From the NCBI RefSeq assembly GCF_030382115.1, contig NZ_JAUDRJ010000003.1, forward strand, positions 5,895,221-5,900,697: 5,477 nucleotides of DNA, in the 5' to 3' direction. The DNA is from Nostoc sp. GT001. GTDB taxonomy: Bacteria > Cyanobacteriota > Cyanobacteriia > Cyanobacteriales > Nostocaceae. Position 1 is the first letter of the stretch. The number at the start of each line of letters is the position of its first letter. Shown here in pieces: positions 1 through 5,344 of the stretch. The translations under genes were made by a program, and so were the position numbers. The notes beneath the pieces were generated by a model that worked only from the letters and a program-made list of their open reading frames with translations, made no database searches and was not told where the DNA came from.

Positions 1-93
1 TGTAGTATTTTGATTTTTTTAGAAAATGATCAATCCTTTGCCAAAACAAACATTTTTAATATTAATGGTATTACTTGTTTCCTGAGACAAACT

Positions 94-109
94 CTGATAA
101 CCTTATCGG
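94..109. promoter_or_regulatory. Short inverted repeat upstream of the RHH gene
   Basis: GATAA-CC-TTATC (96-107), extended by one G-T and one C-G pair to 94-109, lies about 50 bp before the start of the ribbon-helix-helix gene. The two-base spacer makes an RNA hairpin unlikely, but such a site suits a dimeric DNA-binding protein. RHH proteins often bind short inverted repeats near their own promoter, so an operator role is an inference. The rest of 1-160 is AT-rich and shows no gene or convincing -35/-10 pair. Confidence 0.22.
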
Positions 110-160
110 TTCCCTCATTAATTTAGACTCTTTCGACCAGCTAAATATACAGCAGATAGC

Positions 161-337
161 ATGATAATGACAAATAAAAAATGGGCAGTTAAACGCATAA
201 CAGTTAATCTCGCAACGCAGGAAGCGGAAAAACTAGAAAAATATTGCCAACAAACAGGTAGACCTGCAACTGACGTAATTCGTGAACTGATTAGAAGTTT
301 GCCTGTCTCCGACGACAACAAAGATGCAAACAACTAA
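161..337 (+). CDS. Small ribbon-helix-helix (CopG/Arc-like) protein
   Basis: This gene encodes 58 residues starting MIMTNKKWAVKRITVNL and stopping at TAA 335-337; a second ATG at 167 is an equally possible start, and neither has a clear Shine-Dalgarno. The layout fits the RHH fold: a basic N-terminus and beta strand (KRITVNL, residues 11-17), helix A (about 19-32, QEAEKLEKYCQQ), a turn at TGRP, and helix B (about 36-47, ATDVIRELIRSL). The tail is short and polar (SDDNKDANN). Family members bind DNA as dimers through the strand and serve as antitoxins, plasmid copy-number regulators or autorepressors. No toxin gene follows; zds begins 277 bp downstream. It could be an orphan antitoxin or a small transcriptional regulator. 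The fold is fairly secure, the role is unknown. Confidence 0.72.
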   Translation: MIMTNKKWAVKRITVNLATQEAEKLEKYCQQTGRPATDVIRELIRSLPVSDDNKDANN

Positions 338-420
338 GAAGTTAATTTCACAACATTATCCAGAAAACAGCTTTGCCAACAAAAAAATATCTCTGATACT
401 TTTGAGAGTCCGTCGCTATG

Positions 421-434
421 GACAAAAGTTTGTC
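421..434. repeat. Palindrome GACAAA-AG-TTTGTC
   Basis: A perfect 6-bp inverted repeat with a 2-bp centre lies in the space between the RHH gene and zds. A 4-bp inverted pair (GTCC/GGAC, about 410-424) abuts it and another palindrome follows at 444-466. It could be an operator or part of a structured zds leader. The sequence alone does not decide. Confidence 0.3.
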
Positions 435-443
435 TAGATGATA

Positions 444-466
444 CAGACGCGTTTTTATCGCGTCTG
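444..466. repeat. Stem-loop CAGACGCG-N7-CGCGTCTG (dispersed-palindrome type)
   Basis: The arms 444-451 and 459-466 are perfectly complementary over 8 bp around a 7-nt T-rich loop. There is no T-tract after either arm, so it is not a normal intrinsic terminator. The AGACGCG/CGCGTCT core resembles small palindromes scattered between genes in Nostoc-type genomes (recalled knowledge, not checked). Nothing else recognisable lies between 338 and 600. Confidence 0.55.
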
Positions 467-600
467 GTCATTTACCGGGACTAAAAAAAGTAATCAAAGA
501 AGTTTTAATATCGATATTGGCAAGCCTTAATATGCTGCTAGAGTTGATATTAAGTAGCAAATTCCGACACCAACCCAGTTACAATCTGTAAAGAAACTGA

Positions 601-606
601 AAAGGA
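601..606 (+). promoter_or_regulatory. Ribosome binding site of zds
   Basis: AAAGGA ends 8 nt before the ATG at 615 and fixes that start. It is one of the few clear Shine-Dalgarno sequences in the window. No confident -35/-10 promoter was found upstream. Confidence 0.7.
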
Positions 607-614
607 ACGACGGA

Positions 615-2054
615 ATGCGTGTTGCAATCGTAGGTGCGGGACTGGCTGGGCTAGCAACCGCAGTAGATTTAGCTGATGCTGGTTGTGAAATAGAGATTTT
701 TGAGTCTCGTCCGTTTGTCGGTGGTAAAGTTGGCAGTTGGGTTGATGGAGATGGCAACCATCTAGAAATGGGGTTGCATGTATTTTTCGGGTGCTACTAC
801 CAACTATTTGACTTAATGAAAAAAGTGGGGGTGTTAGAAAACTTACGCCTCAAGGAACATACCCACACTTTTATTAATAAAGGTGGGCGCACTGGTGCTT
901 TAGATTTTCGTTTTATTACAGGTGCGCCTTTCAATGGGTTAAAGGCATTTTTCACTACTTCCCAACTATCGTTGCAGGATAAATTGCAAAATGCGATCGC
1001 TTTGGGTACTAGTCCGGTAGTTCGCGGATTGGTAGACTTTGATGGGGCGATGAAAACTATCCGCAATTTAGATAAAGTTAGCTTTGCTGATTGGTTCCGC
1101 AGTCATGGTGGAAGTAATGGCAGCATCAAGCGGATGTGGAACCCGATTGCTTACGCATTGGGATTTATTGATTGCGAAAATATGTCTGCCCGTTGTATGT
1201 TAACCATATTCCAGCTATTTGCAGTTAGAACTGAAGCTTCAGTTTTACGAATGCTGGAAGGTTCTCCATCTGAATATTTACACAAGCCGATTCTGGAATA
1301 TCTGGAAGCTAGAGGCACCAAAATTTACACGCGCCGACAAGTTCGGGAAATTCAGTTTACTGAGTCAGCCAAACAAACCCGTGTCACTGGTATAGTGGTT
1401 GCGCAAGGTGATGCAGTAGAAACTATCACCGCTGATGCTTACGTTTTTGCCTGTGATGTTCCAGGAATTCAACGCATCCTACCCCACGAGTGGCGTAAGT
1501 GGTCAGAATTTGACAATATTTACAAACTCGATGCAGTGCCAGTGGCTACAGTGCAGTTACGCTTTGATGGTTGGGTAACAGAACTGAAGGATGGAGAGCA
1601 ACGTAAACAGCTAAACCATGCGGCTGGAATCGATAATTTACTTTACACAGCCGATGCTGACTTTTCTTGTTTTGCCGATTTAGCGTTGACTAGCCCTGCT
1701 GATTATTATCGCCCAGGACAGGGGTCTTTGTTACAGCTAGTGCTGACACCGGGAGATCCGTTTATTGGACAAAGTAATGAAGCGATCGCACAACATGTTC
1801 TCAAGCAAGTTCATGAACTGTTTCCCTCGTCGCGGGAGCTAAATATGACTTGGTACAGTGTTGTAAAGCTTGCTCAGTCTCTCTACCGAGAAGCGCCAGG
1901 GATGGATGCGTATCGTCCTAACCAAAAAACACCAGTAGATAATTTCTTCCTTGCAGGCAGTTATACTCAGCAAGACTACATCGACAGCATGGAAGGTGCT
2001 ACTATTTCTGGACGACGGGCGGCAAAAGTGATTTTGGAGAGTTTGAAGAAATAA
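615..2054 (+). CDS. zds: 9,9'-di-cis-zeta-carotene desaturase (Zds/CrtQ)
   Basis: The 479-residue product is a plant-type zeta-carotene desaturase, an FAD flavoprotein of the thylakoid or plasma membrane surface. It converts 9,9'-di-cis-zeta-carotene through neurosporene to 7,9,7',9'-tetra-cis-lycopene, with plastoquinone as the expected acceptor; CrtH-type isomerisation follows. The N-terminus has the dinucleotide-binding motif [11 protein letters not shown] (G7, G9, G12) followed by the acidic strand end EIFES. Conserved Zds-like stretches are [20 protein letters not shown] near residue 53 and [20 protein letters not shown] near 173. The C-terminal FAD-binding block is [19 protein letters not shown] (444-462), then SGRRAA. 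Length and order match the full family, with no truncation. The start is set by AAAGGA at 601-606. The next gene begins 42 bp downstream on the same strand, so co-transcription is likely. CrtP (phytoene desaturase) is a close relative, but these motifs favour Zds. Two HIP1 octamers lie inside the gene. Confidence 0.96.
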   Translation: MRVAIVGAGLAGLATAVDLADAGCEIEIFESRPFVGGKVGSWVDGDGNHLEMGLHVFFGCYYQLFDLMKKVGVLENLRLKEHTHTFINKGGRTGALDFRFITGAPFNGLKAFFTTSQLSLQDKLQNAIALGTSPVVRGLVDFDGAMKTIRNLDKVSFADWFRSHGGSNGSIKRMWNPIAYALGFIDCENMSARCMLTIFQLFAVRTEASVLRMLEGSPSEYLHKPILEYLEARGTKIYTRRQVREIQFTESAKQTRVTGIVVAQGDAVETITADAYVFACDVPGIQRILPHEWRKWSEFDNIYKLDAVPVATVQLRFDGWVTELKDGEQRKQLNHAAGIDNLLYTADADFSCFADLALTSPADYYRPGQGSLLQLVLTPGDPFIGQSNEAIAQHVLKQVHELFPSSRELNMTWYSVVKLAQSLYREAPGMDAYRPNQKTPVDNFFLAGSYTQQDYIDSMEGATISGRRAAKVILESLKK

Positions 2055-2060
2055 CCAACC

Positions 2061-2085
2061 GCAAAGGGCGCAAAGGGCGCAAAGG
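2061..2085 (+). repeat. 9-bp tandem repeat GCAAAGGGC x 2.8
   Basis: Two perfect 9-bp units (2061-2069, 2070-2078) and a 7-base partial unit fill most of the 42 bp between zds and the SRPBCC gene. The last unit runs into AAAGGAAG, the Shine-Dalgarno of the downstream gene. Arrays of this purine-rich type are common between genes in Nostoc-like genomes (recalled). Unit number could change leader length or ribosome access. Confidence 0.8.
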
Positions 2086-2088
2086 AAG
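2081..2088 (+). promoter_or_regulatory. Ribosome binding site of the SRPBCC gene, inside the repeat
   Basis: AAAGGAAG lies 8 nt before the ATG at 2097. The core AAGGA (2082-2086) is 10 nt upstream, which is good spacing. Its first bases belong to the third copy of the 9-bp repeat. Confidence 0.6.
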
Positions 2089-2096
2089 AAGTAGAG

Positions 2097-2540
2097 ATGT
2101 CAGATTGGTTAGAGCATACTGTGCAGGTAGAAGTAGAGGCTCCCATAGATTTAGTATGGAGCCTCTGGTCTGATTTGGAGCAAATGCCCCGGTGGATGAA
2201 GTGGATTGATTCAGTGAAAATTCCGCCAGATAATCCAGATATATCTCTTTGGAAATTAAAAACTGGCAGTCTAGAATTTTCTTGGCAATCCCGAATTCTC
2301 AAAGTTATTCCTAACCAAATTATCCAATGGGAATCGGTTGATGGTTTGCCAAATCAGGGAGCGATTCGCTTTTACGATCGCCACAATAGTAGTATTGTTA
2401 AAATGACTATTTCTTATGCTATCCCCGGCATTCTTGGCAAAATTATGGATAACTTGTTTTTGGGGCGGATAGTTGAATCAACGATTCAAGCTGATTTGGA
2501 AAGGTTTAAAGAATACGCGCTGAATGTTAAAGCTAATTGA
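2097..2540 (+). CDS. SRPBCC (START/polyketide-cyclase fold) protein, downstream partner of zds
   Basis: This 147-residue soluble protein has no signal peptide or membrane helix. The N-terminus HTVQVEVEAPIDLVWSLWSD followed by LEQMPRWMKWIDSVK (residues about 7-42) is the typical opening of SRPBCC 'cyclase/dehydrase' proteins: a beta strand, a short helix pair and the P-W-x-x-W-like segment. Alternating strands follow, then a long C-terminal helix (about 122-142, ESTIQADLERFKEYALNV), which closes the hydrophobic pocket in this fold. The fold binds lipids, polyketides or other hydrophobic ligands and is not itself diagnostic of an enzyme. It lies 42 bp after zds on the same strand and is probably co-transcribed. 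A zds-SRPBCC pairing is, as I recall, also seen in other cyanobacteria such as Synechocystis. A role in binding or handing over carotenoid or quinone is an inference; the substrate is unknown. Confidence 0.85.
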   Translation: MSDWLEHTVQVEVEAPIDLVWSLWSDLEQMPRWMKWIDSVKIPPDNPDISLWKLKTGSLEFSWQSRILKVIPNQIIQWESVDGLPNQGAIRFYDRHNSSIVKMTISYAIPGILGKIMDNLFLGRIVESTIQADLERFKEYALNVKAN

Positions 2541-2556
2541 TATAGATAGCAAAACC

Positions 2557-2595
2557 AGGCAGTAAGGAACAATGGGTAAAAGTTTCTTGCTGCCT
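2557..2595. terminator. Stem-loop between the convergent operons
   Basis: AGGCAGTAAGGAA (2557-2569) pairs with TTTCTTGCTGCCT (2583-2595) over 13 bp, including two G-T pairs, around a 13-nt loop. It begins 17 nt after the SRPBCC stop. On the plus strand no T-run follows directly. On the minus strand the stem is followed by GGTTTTGC, a short T-run. It may therefore end the zds transcript by structure, or end hicAB transcription from the other side, or both. The remainder of the 2541-2739 gap shows only AT-rich DNA and one HIP1 site. Confidence 0.5.
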
Positions 2596-2692
2596 AGAAG
2601 GAAAAATATAGATTTTTAATCGGTGTCTTTATTACGAAGTAAAAATTTAAGAATTCTTTAATACATAAAAATACGATTTAAACCAAAAAATT

Positions 2693-2700
2693 GCGATCGC
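2693..2700. repeat. HIP1 octamer
   Basis: GCGATCGC, the highly iterated palindrome of cyanobacterial genomes, here sits in an intergenic space as part of the longer inverted repeat TTGCG-ATCG-CGCAA (2691-2704). Other exact copies are at 993, 1782, 3181, 4051 and 4642. Confidence 0.9.
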
Positions 2701-2739
2701 GCAAATTGTGCAGCATTAGTTACCACCTACTCAATCGCC

Positions 2740-2958
2740 TTAACGCACTCTACTTACTGTTGGTTCTGGAAGTGAATCACCTGTAGCTTCATAAGCAATA
2801 ATTAGAGACTCTAAGGCTTCAATCCCATTTGCCACAGCTAACTCGTAAGTATCTCCATGAGTCCGCCAGCGTTGTCCTGGAAAATCAGGGAATCCTACTA
2901 AGAAGCAATCATCTTCATCAGACCACTGAATAATCATTTGGTACTTAAGCTTACTCAT
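2740..2958 (-). CDS. hicB: HicB-family antitoxin (short, no DNA-binding domain)
   Basis: The 72-residue product has the partial RNase-H-like HicB fold. Strand one is YQMIIQWSDEDDCFLVGFPDFPG, with the family hallmark FPDFPG at 23-28; THGDTYELAVANGIEALESLI (33-53) matches the usual 'GDT-x-EEA-x-x-N-x-x-EAL' helix; DSLPEP (61-66) is the typical end of the core. It should bind and neutralise the HicA toxin encoded just upstream. Many HicB proteins carry a C-terminal ribbon-helix-helix or helix-turn-helix for autoregulation. This one stops at residue 72 and lacks it. Its ATG overlaps the end of hicA by 8 nt (ATGAGTAA), and AGAAGGGA at 2968-2975 is a good ribosome binding site, so translation is probably coupled. 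The order is toxin first, antitoxin second, as is usual for hicAB. Confidence 0.85.
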   Translation of the reverse strand: MSKLKYQMIIQWSDEDDCFLVGFPDFPGQRWRTHGDTYELAVANGIEALESLIIAYEATGDSLPEPTVSRVR

Positions 2959-3163
2959 CTTTTTCTGTCCCTTCTACTTCCTCAATTGCCTGTTTCACTT
3001 CCTTCTCTTGGTAGCGTTTAGCATCTGCTCCGTCTTTGCCTGAAATCGTGATTTTTCCACTATATAGGGGATGCACCCAGTTAGTATGACTTCCTTTTCC
3101 TGGGACTTCTGTAAAACCTACTTGGGAAAGCATTTGCTTCAGTTCCCGGATTTTCTTTGGCAT
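2951..3163 (-). CDS. hicA: HicA-family mRNA interferase toxin
   Basis: The product is 70 residues from MPKKIRELKQMLSQVGF. HicA toxins adopt a double-stranded-RNA-binding-like fold and cleave mRNA; the catalytic histidine sits in a GSH motif, seen here as GKGSH (22-26, His26). The strand KITISGKDG (37-45) and the end helix KRYQEKEVKQAIEEVE (49-64) complete the fold. Length fits the family (about 60-80 residues). The frame is open up to an ATG at 3247, but those 28 extra residues (MIRFFWIDSKE...) do not resemble HicA and cross a HIP1 site and an inverted repeat. The ATG at 3163 is therefore chosen, although it lacks a good Shine-Dalgarno. Weak ribosome loading of a toxin ahead of a well-loaded antitoxin would make sense, but that is inference. 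The catalytic residue is intact, so the module looks functional. Confidence 0.86.
   Translation of the reverse strand: MPKKIRELKQMLSQVGFTEVPGKGSHTNWVHPLYSGKITISGKDGADAKRYQEKEVKQAIEEVEGTEKDE
2968..2975 (-). promoter_or_regulatory. Ribosome binding site of hicB inside hicA
   Basis: Read on the minus strand, AGAAGGGA lies 9 nt before the hicB ATG and inside the last codons of hicA. It gives the antitoxin its own strong initiation signal, while hicA has no comparable one. Confidence 0.55.
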
Positions 3164-3180
3164 TAATTTTATTAAAAAAT

Positions 3181-3188
3181 GCGATCGC
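3181..3188. repeat. HIP1 octamer in the hicA leader
   Basis: An exact GCGATCGC copy sits 17 bp upstream of the hicA start codon, within the probable 5' leader. Confidence 0.9.
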
Positions 3189-3236
3189 CACAGTAAAAAA
3201 CAATGGTTTAAATATTCCTTGCTGTCTATCCAAAAG

Positions 3237-3257
3237 AATCTAATCATTGATTAGATT
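3237..3257. promoter_or_regulatory. 10-bp perfect inverted repeat upstream of hicA
   Basis: AATCTAATCA-T-TGATTAGATT is perfectly symmetric around one base and extends outward by one G-T and two A-T pairs (3234-3260). It lies about 75 bp upstream of the hicA start and 60 bp after the [2Fe-2S] gene stop. The one-base centre favours a protein-binding operator for hicAB. T-rich flanks on both sides also allow a weak terminator. The HicB protein here lacks a DNA-binding domain, so an unlinked regulator would be needed. Confidence 0.4.
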
Positions 3258-3289
3258 TTTGTTTATGCATTGACTTGTTTTACTATACT

Positions 3290-3313
3290 AGTCCTTGTCA
3301 AATAACCAGGACT
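3290..3313. other. Inverted repeat just after the [2Fe-2S] gene
   Basis: AGTCCT (3290-3295) and AGGACT (3308-3313) form a 6-bp stem with a 12-nt loop that begins 4 nt past the stop of the [2Fe-2S] gene on the minus strand. No T-run follows, so it is only a weak terminator candidate. The loop contains TTGACA (minus, 3301-3296), a perfect -35 hexamer, but no -10 lies at the right distance. Confidence 0.3.
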
Positions 3314-3317
3314 GACA

Positions 3318-3554
3318 TTACCAAGTTGGGTCGCTAAACAAATTAATCGTCAATTCCTCGCGTGGCGGTACTCCGGTGATACAAGCGCGAACAATCTCTC
3401 CATCCTCTAATTCGACGGTGCAAGCGTGACAAGATCCCATGAGACAACCGGTGGGAATAAATACCCCAGCCCGGTCTGCTACGTCTAAGAGGGCTTCTCC
3501 CACTTCGGCATCTACTGTGACATCATCTGGTAAAAAACGGACACGAACAATCAT
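3318..3554 (-). CDS. Small [2Fe-2S] ferredoxin-like protein
   Basis: The 78-residue product from MIVRVRFLPDDVTVDAE has a beta-grasp [2Fe-2S] fold, with cluster cysteines C37, C42, C45 and C58 in PTGCLMGSCHACTVE and EIVRACIT. The spacing is C-x4-C-x2-C-x12-C. Plant-type ferredoxins have about 29 residues between the last two cysteines. The x12 spacing and the CTVxL...VRAC pattern resemble the N-terminal cluster of molybdenum-hydroxylase small subunits, but the second, helical [2Fe-2S] domain of those roughly 160-residue proteins is absent. It is presumably a cytosolic electron carrier; partner unknown. The frame extends upstream to 3641, but that part is translated repeat DNA, so the ATG at 3554 is preferred; no Shine-Dalgarno is visible. 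It follows cobQ on the same strand after 212 bp of repeats, so co-transcription is uncertain. Confidence 0.85.
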   Translation of the reverse strand: MIVRVRFLPDDVTVDAEVGEALLDVADRAGVFIPTGCLMGSCHACTVELEDGEIVRACITGVPPREELTINLFSDPTW

Positions 3555-3575
3555 CAATATTACGCATTTAATAGA

Positions 3576-3610
3576 GTTGTCATTTGTCAGTTGTCCTTTG
3601 TCCTTTGCAA
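3576..3610 (+). repeat. STRR heptad array, left arm
   Basis: Five consecutive 7-bp units in one register: GTTGTCA, TTTGTCA, GTTGTCC, TTTGTCC, TTTGCAA. This is the short tandemly repeated (STRR) type known in heterocystous cyanobacteria. Confidence 0.75.
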
Positions 3611-3619
3611 ATGACCAAT

Positions 3620-3653
3620 ACTTCTCTACGAGAGGCTGCACTTCTCTACGAGA
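3620..3653 (+). repeat. 14-bp direct repeat ACTTCTCTACGAGA
   Basis: Two perfect copies, 3620-3633 and 3640-3653, occur with a 20-bp period. Each contains the small palindrome TCTC-TAC-GAGA. Confidence 0.8.
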
Positions 3654-3662
3654 CGCTCCGCG

Positions 3663-3698
3663 AACGACTACGCTCTGTTACCACGCCAACGACTACGC
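3663..3698 (+). repeat. 11-bp direct repeat AACGACTACGC
   Basis: Two perfect copies, 3663-3673 and 3688-3698, occur with a 25-bp period inside the composite element. The second copy runs into the hairpin ACTAC-GCG-GTAGT. Confidence 0.75.
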
Positions 3699-3729
3699 GG
3701 TAGTTGAGCGCAGTCGAAACTCTGTACAA

Positions 3730-3750
3730 GTGACCAATGACTAATGACAT
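3730..3750 (-). repeat. STRR heptad array, right arm
   Basis: Three 7-bp units, GTGACCA, ATGACTA and ATGACAT, are the inverse complement type of the units at 3576-3610. They close the composite repeat 16 bp beyond the cobQ stop codon. Confidence 0.65.
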
Positions 3751-3766
3751 TTCAACGAATTTTAGC

Positions 3767-5251
3767 TTAAGACAAAAACAGACTTAAGTCCAAATGGCTT
3801 TCAACTTCAATGGCTAGAGAGTCCAAAATCTGCTCTCGCTGTTCTCGATAGTTAGCAACACCAGTGGGCAAAGATTTTAAACCCCGCTGTTGACGGAGGC
3901 GATTTAACCAAGCGCGTCGCCAAGGCCCATTGTCAAAAAGCCCGTGCAGGTAACTTCCCCACACTGATTGACAACTATCTACTAACCCTAAATTAATATC
4001 GTCAAATAGGGCATGGTAGGATTGGGGATCTATACCTTGCTGTTCAATGCGCGATCGCCCTTGGTGGATTTCAAAGCCATTAACTGGTAAACCTTGTTGG
4101 GGATAATTTGAGCTAACTTGGCGCTGGCGGGCGATTTTTTGTCCTGTAATTACAGTTCTGATTGGTAAAAGATTTAACCCTTGAAATCTGCCAGCTTGTC
4201 CCTCTATCCCTTCTGGATCGGCGATGATTTGACCGAGCATTTGATAGCCACCGCAGATACCTAAAACTGTCCCCCCAGAAGCAGCGTAGTTTTGGATAGC
4301 TTCTGCCATACCGCTTTTTTGCAGCAGTAGCAAATCAGCAATTGTGGTCTTTGTACCTGGGATAATCACGGCATCAGGATGTCCCAAATCTTGCTTAGGA
4401 CTTAAGTATTTAATTGAAACTGTACTTTCTGATTCCAGTGGGTCAAAGTCGGTGAAATTGGCAATTCTTGGTAAGCGGATGACGGCAATGTTGAGGTCAG
4501 TTTGCGCTTTACTCGACGACGATTGACGTTCTAGTAAGTCAAGGGAATCCTCTGCTGGAAACATTTCTTGCAAGTAAGGTATAACACCGATAACGGGGAT
4601 ACCTGTGCGTTCTTCTAACCATTTTATCCCTGGATCTAATAGCGATCGCTGTCCTCGAAACTTGTTAATTACTATACCCTTAATTAAGGCGCGTTCATCC
4701 GGTTCTAATAACTCTAGAGTCCCTACCACATGGGCAAAAGCACCACCCCGATCAATATCAACTACTAACATGGTTGGTGCATTTAAATGTTTTGCTACCC
4801 GCATATTAGTTAAGTCGCGGTGCTTGAGGTTAATCTCTGCTGGACTACCAGCACCTTCACAAACCACCATGTCAAATTCTGTTCCTAAATGCTGTAGCGA
4901 TTCTTCAATTGTCCGCCACCCCAGTTCAAAATATTGCTCGTAGTAATCTGAGGCACTGACTTTACCTACAGACCTACCTTTAATAATTACTTGGGAAGTC
5001 ATATCCCCTTGAGGTTTGAGTAAAATTGGGTTCATTTCTACCCAAGGCACGACTCCCGCCGCCCAAGCTTGCACTGCTTGAGCGTAGCCAATTTCTCCAC
5101 CACTGGCAGTGACATAAGCATTTAAAGCCATATTTTGACCTTTAAAGGGAGCCACTCGCCAACCACGCCGCGACAGAATGCGACAAATAGCTGTAGTTAA
5201 AAGTGATTTCCCTGCATGGGATGTTGTCCCCACTACCATAATTGATTTCAT
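3767..5251 (-). CDS. cobQ: Cobyric acid synthase CobQ
   Basis: The 494-residue product catalyses ATP-dependent, glutamine-driven amidation of adenosylcobyrinic a,c-diamide at positions b, d, e and g, giving adenosylcobyric acid in cobalamin (pseudocobalamin in many cyanobacteria) synthesis. The N-terminal dethiobiotin-synthetase-like ATPase domain shows the P-loop variant VVGTTSHAGKS (6-16), the CobQ signature APFKGQNMALNAYV (34-47), EGAGSPAEINL (132-142) and VVDIDRGGAF (163-172). A polar linker near 243-250 (ERQSSSSK) precedes the C-terminal type-1 glutamine amidotransferase domain, with nucleophile Cys333 in VLGICGGYQMLG, FEIHQGRS (394-401) and catalytic His436 in GSYLHGLF. Length is normal and all key residues are present. 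An in-frame GTG at 5263 would add four residues; ATG 5251 is chosen because it places the family start MKSIMVVG. Neither has a strong Shine-Dalgarno. No cobalamin riboswitch is visible in the 226 upstream bases. Confidence 0.96.
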   Translation of the reverse strand: MKSIMVVGTTSHAGKSLLTTAICRILSRRGWRVAPFKGQNMALNAYVTASGGEIGYAQAVQAWAAGVVPWVEMNPILLKPQGDMTSQVIIKGRSVGKVSASDYYEQYFELGWRTIEESLQHLGTEFDMVVCEGAGSPAEINLKHRDLTNMRVAKHLNAPTMLVVDIDRGGAFAHVVGTLELLEPDERALIKGIVINKFRGQRSLLDPGIKWLEERTGIPVIGVIPYLQEMFPAEDSLDLLERQSSSSKAQTDLNIAVIRLPRIANFTDFDPLESESTVSIKYLSPKQDLGHPDAVIIPGTKTTIADLLLLQKSGMAEAIQNYAASGGTVLGICGGYQMLGQIIADPEGIEGQAGRFQGLNLLPIRTVITGQKIARQRQVSSNYPQQGLPVNGFEIHQGRSRIEQQGIDPQSYHALFDDINLGLVDSCQSVWGSYLHGLFDNGPWRRAWLNRLRQQRGLKSLPTGVANYREQREQILDSLAIEVESHLDLSLFLS

Positions 5252-5308
5252 AGTTGCTATCACTTAGTTTTTCAAGATACAGAGTTAATTTTTAGGAGCG
5301 AACAACAA

Positions 5309-5344
5309 GGGAGCAGGGGGAGTGGAAAAGCGGGGGAGCAGGGG
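5309..5344 (+). repeat. 11-bp direct repeat GGGAGCAGGGG
   Basis: Two perfect copies, 5309-5319 and 5334-5344, occur with a 25-bp period in a purine-rich stretch upstream of cobQ. Confidence 0.7.

Larger units (their letters stand above)
3576..3751. repeat. Composite MITE-like repeat with inverted heptad ends
   Basis: This 176-bp block fills the space between cobQ and the [2Fe-2S] gene. Its left end (3576-3600) and the reverse complement of its right end (3751-3727) agree at 18 of 25 positions, 15 of 18 over the outer core. Both ends consist of 7-bp units of the TTGTCAT/ATGACAA type. The interior holds two direct repeats and the segment CTCTACGAGACGCTCCGCGA, a motif I recall as dispersed in Nostoc genomes, plus a hairpin ACTAC-GCG-GTAGT (3692-3704). 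No target-site duplication or open reading frame with coding character is visible. It may be a non-autonomous mobile element or nested dispersed repeats. Confidence 0.6.

Noticed and set aside
118..333. 71-residue open frame on the minus strand
   Set aside because: It is antisense to the ribbon-helix-helix gene, which has a recognisable fold; the antisense product resembles nothing.
324..437. 37-residue plus-strand frame overlapping the end of the RHH gene
   Set aside because: The composition looks random, there is no ribosome binding site, and it ends inside a palindrome; no toxin-like features.
3164..3247. N-terminal extension of HicA to the ATG at 3247
   Set aside because: The extra 28 residues do not resemble HicA and are encoded by a HIP1 site and an inverted repeat.
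3282..3301. TTGACA plus TATAGT as a hicAB promoter on the minus strand
   Set aside because: The spacing is 8 bp instead of about 17, so the two hexamers cannot work as a pair.
3555..3641. N-terminal extension of the [2Fe-2S] protein to 3641
   Set aside because: The added residues are translated heptad repeats; the beta-grasp domain begins at MIVRVRF.
3439..3744. 101-residue plus-strand frame
   Set aside because: It is antisense to the [2Fe-2S] gene and then crosses the repeat block; no family likeness.
3620..3750. Possible CRISPR array
   Set aside because: Direct repeats are only 11-14 bp, occur twice each, and have unequal short spacers; no cas genes are present.
4344..4943. Plus-strand frames of 60 and 112 residues
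   Set aside because: Both are shadows antisense to cobQ, whose motifs are complete.
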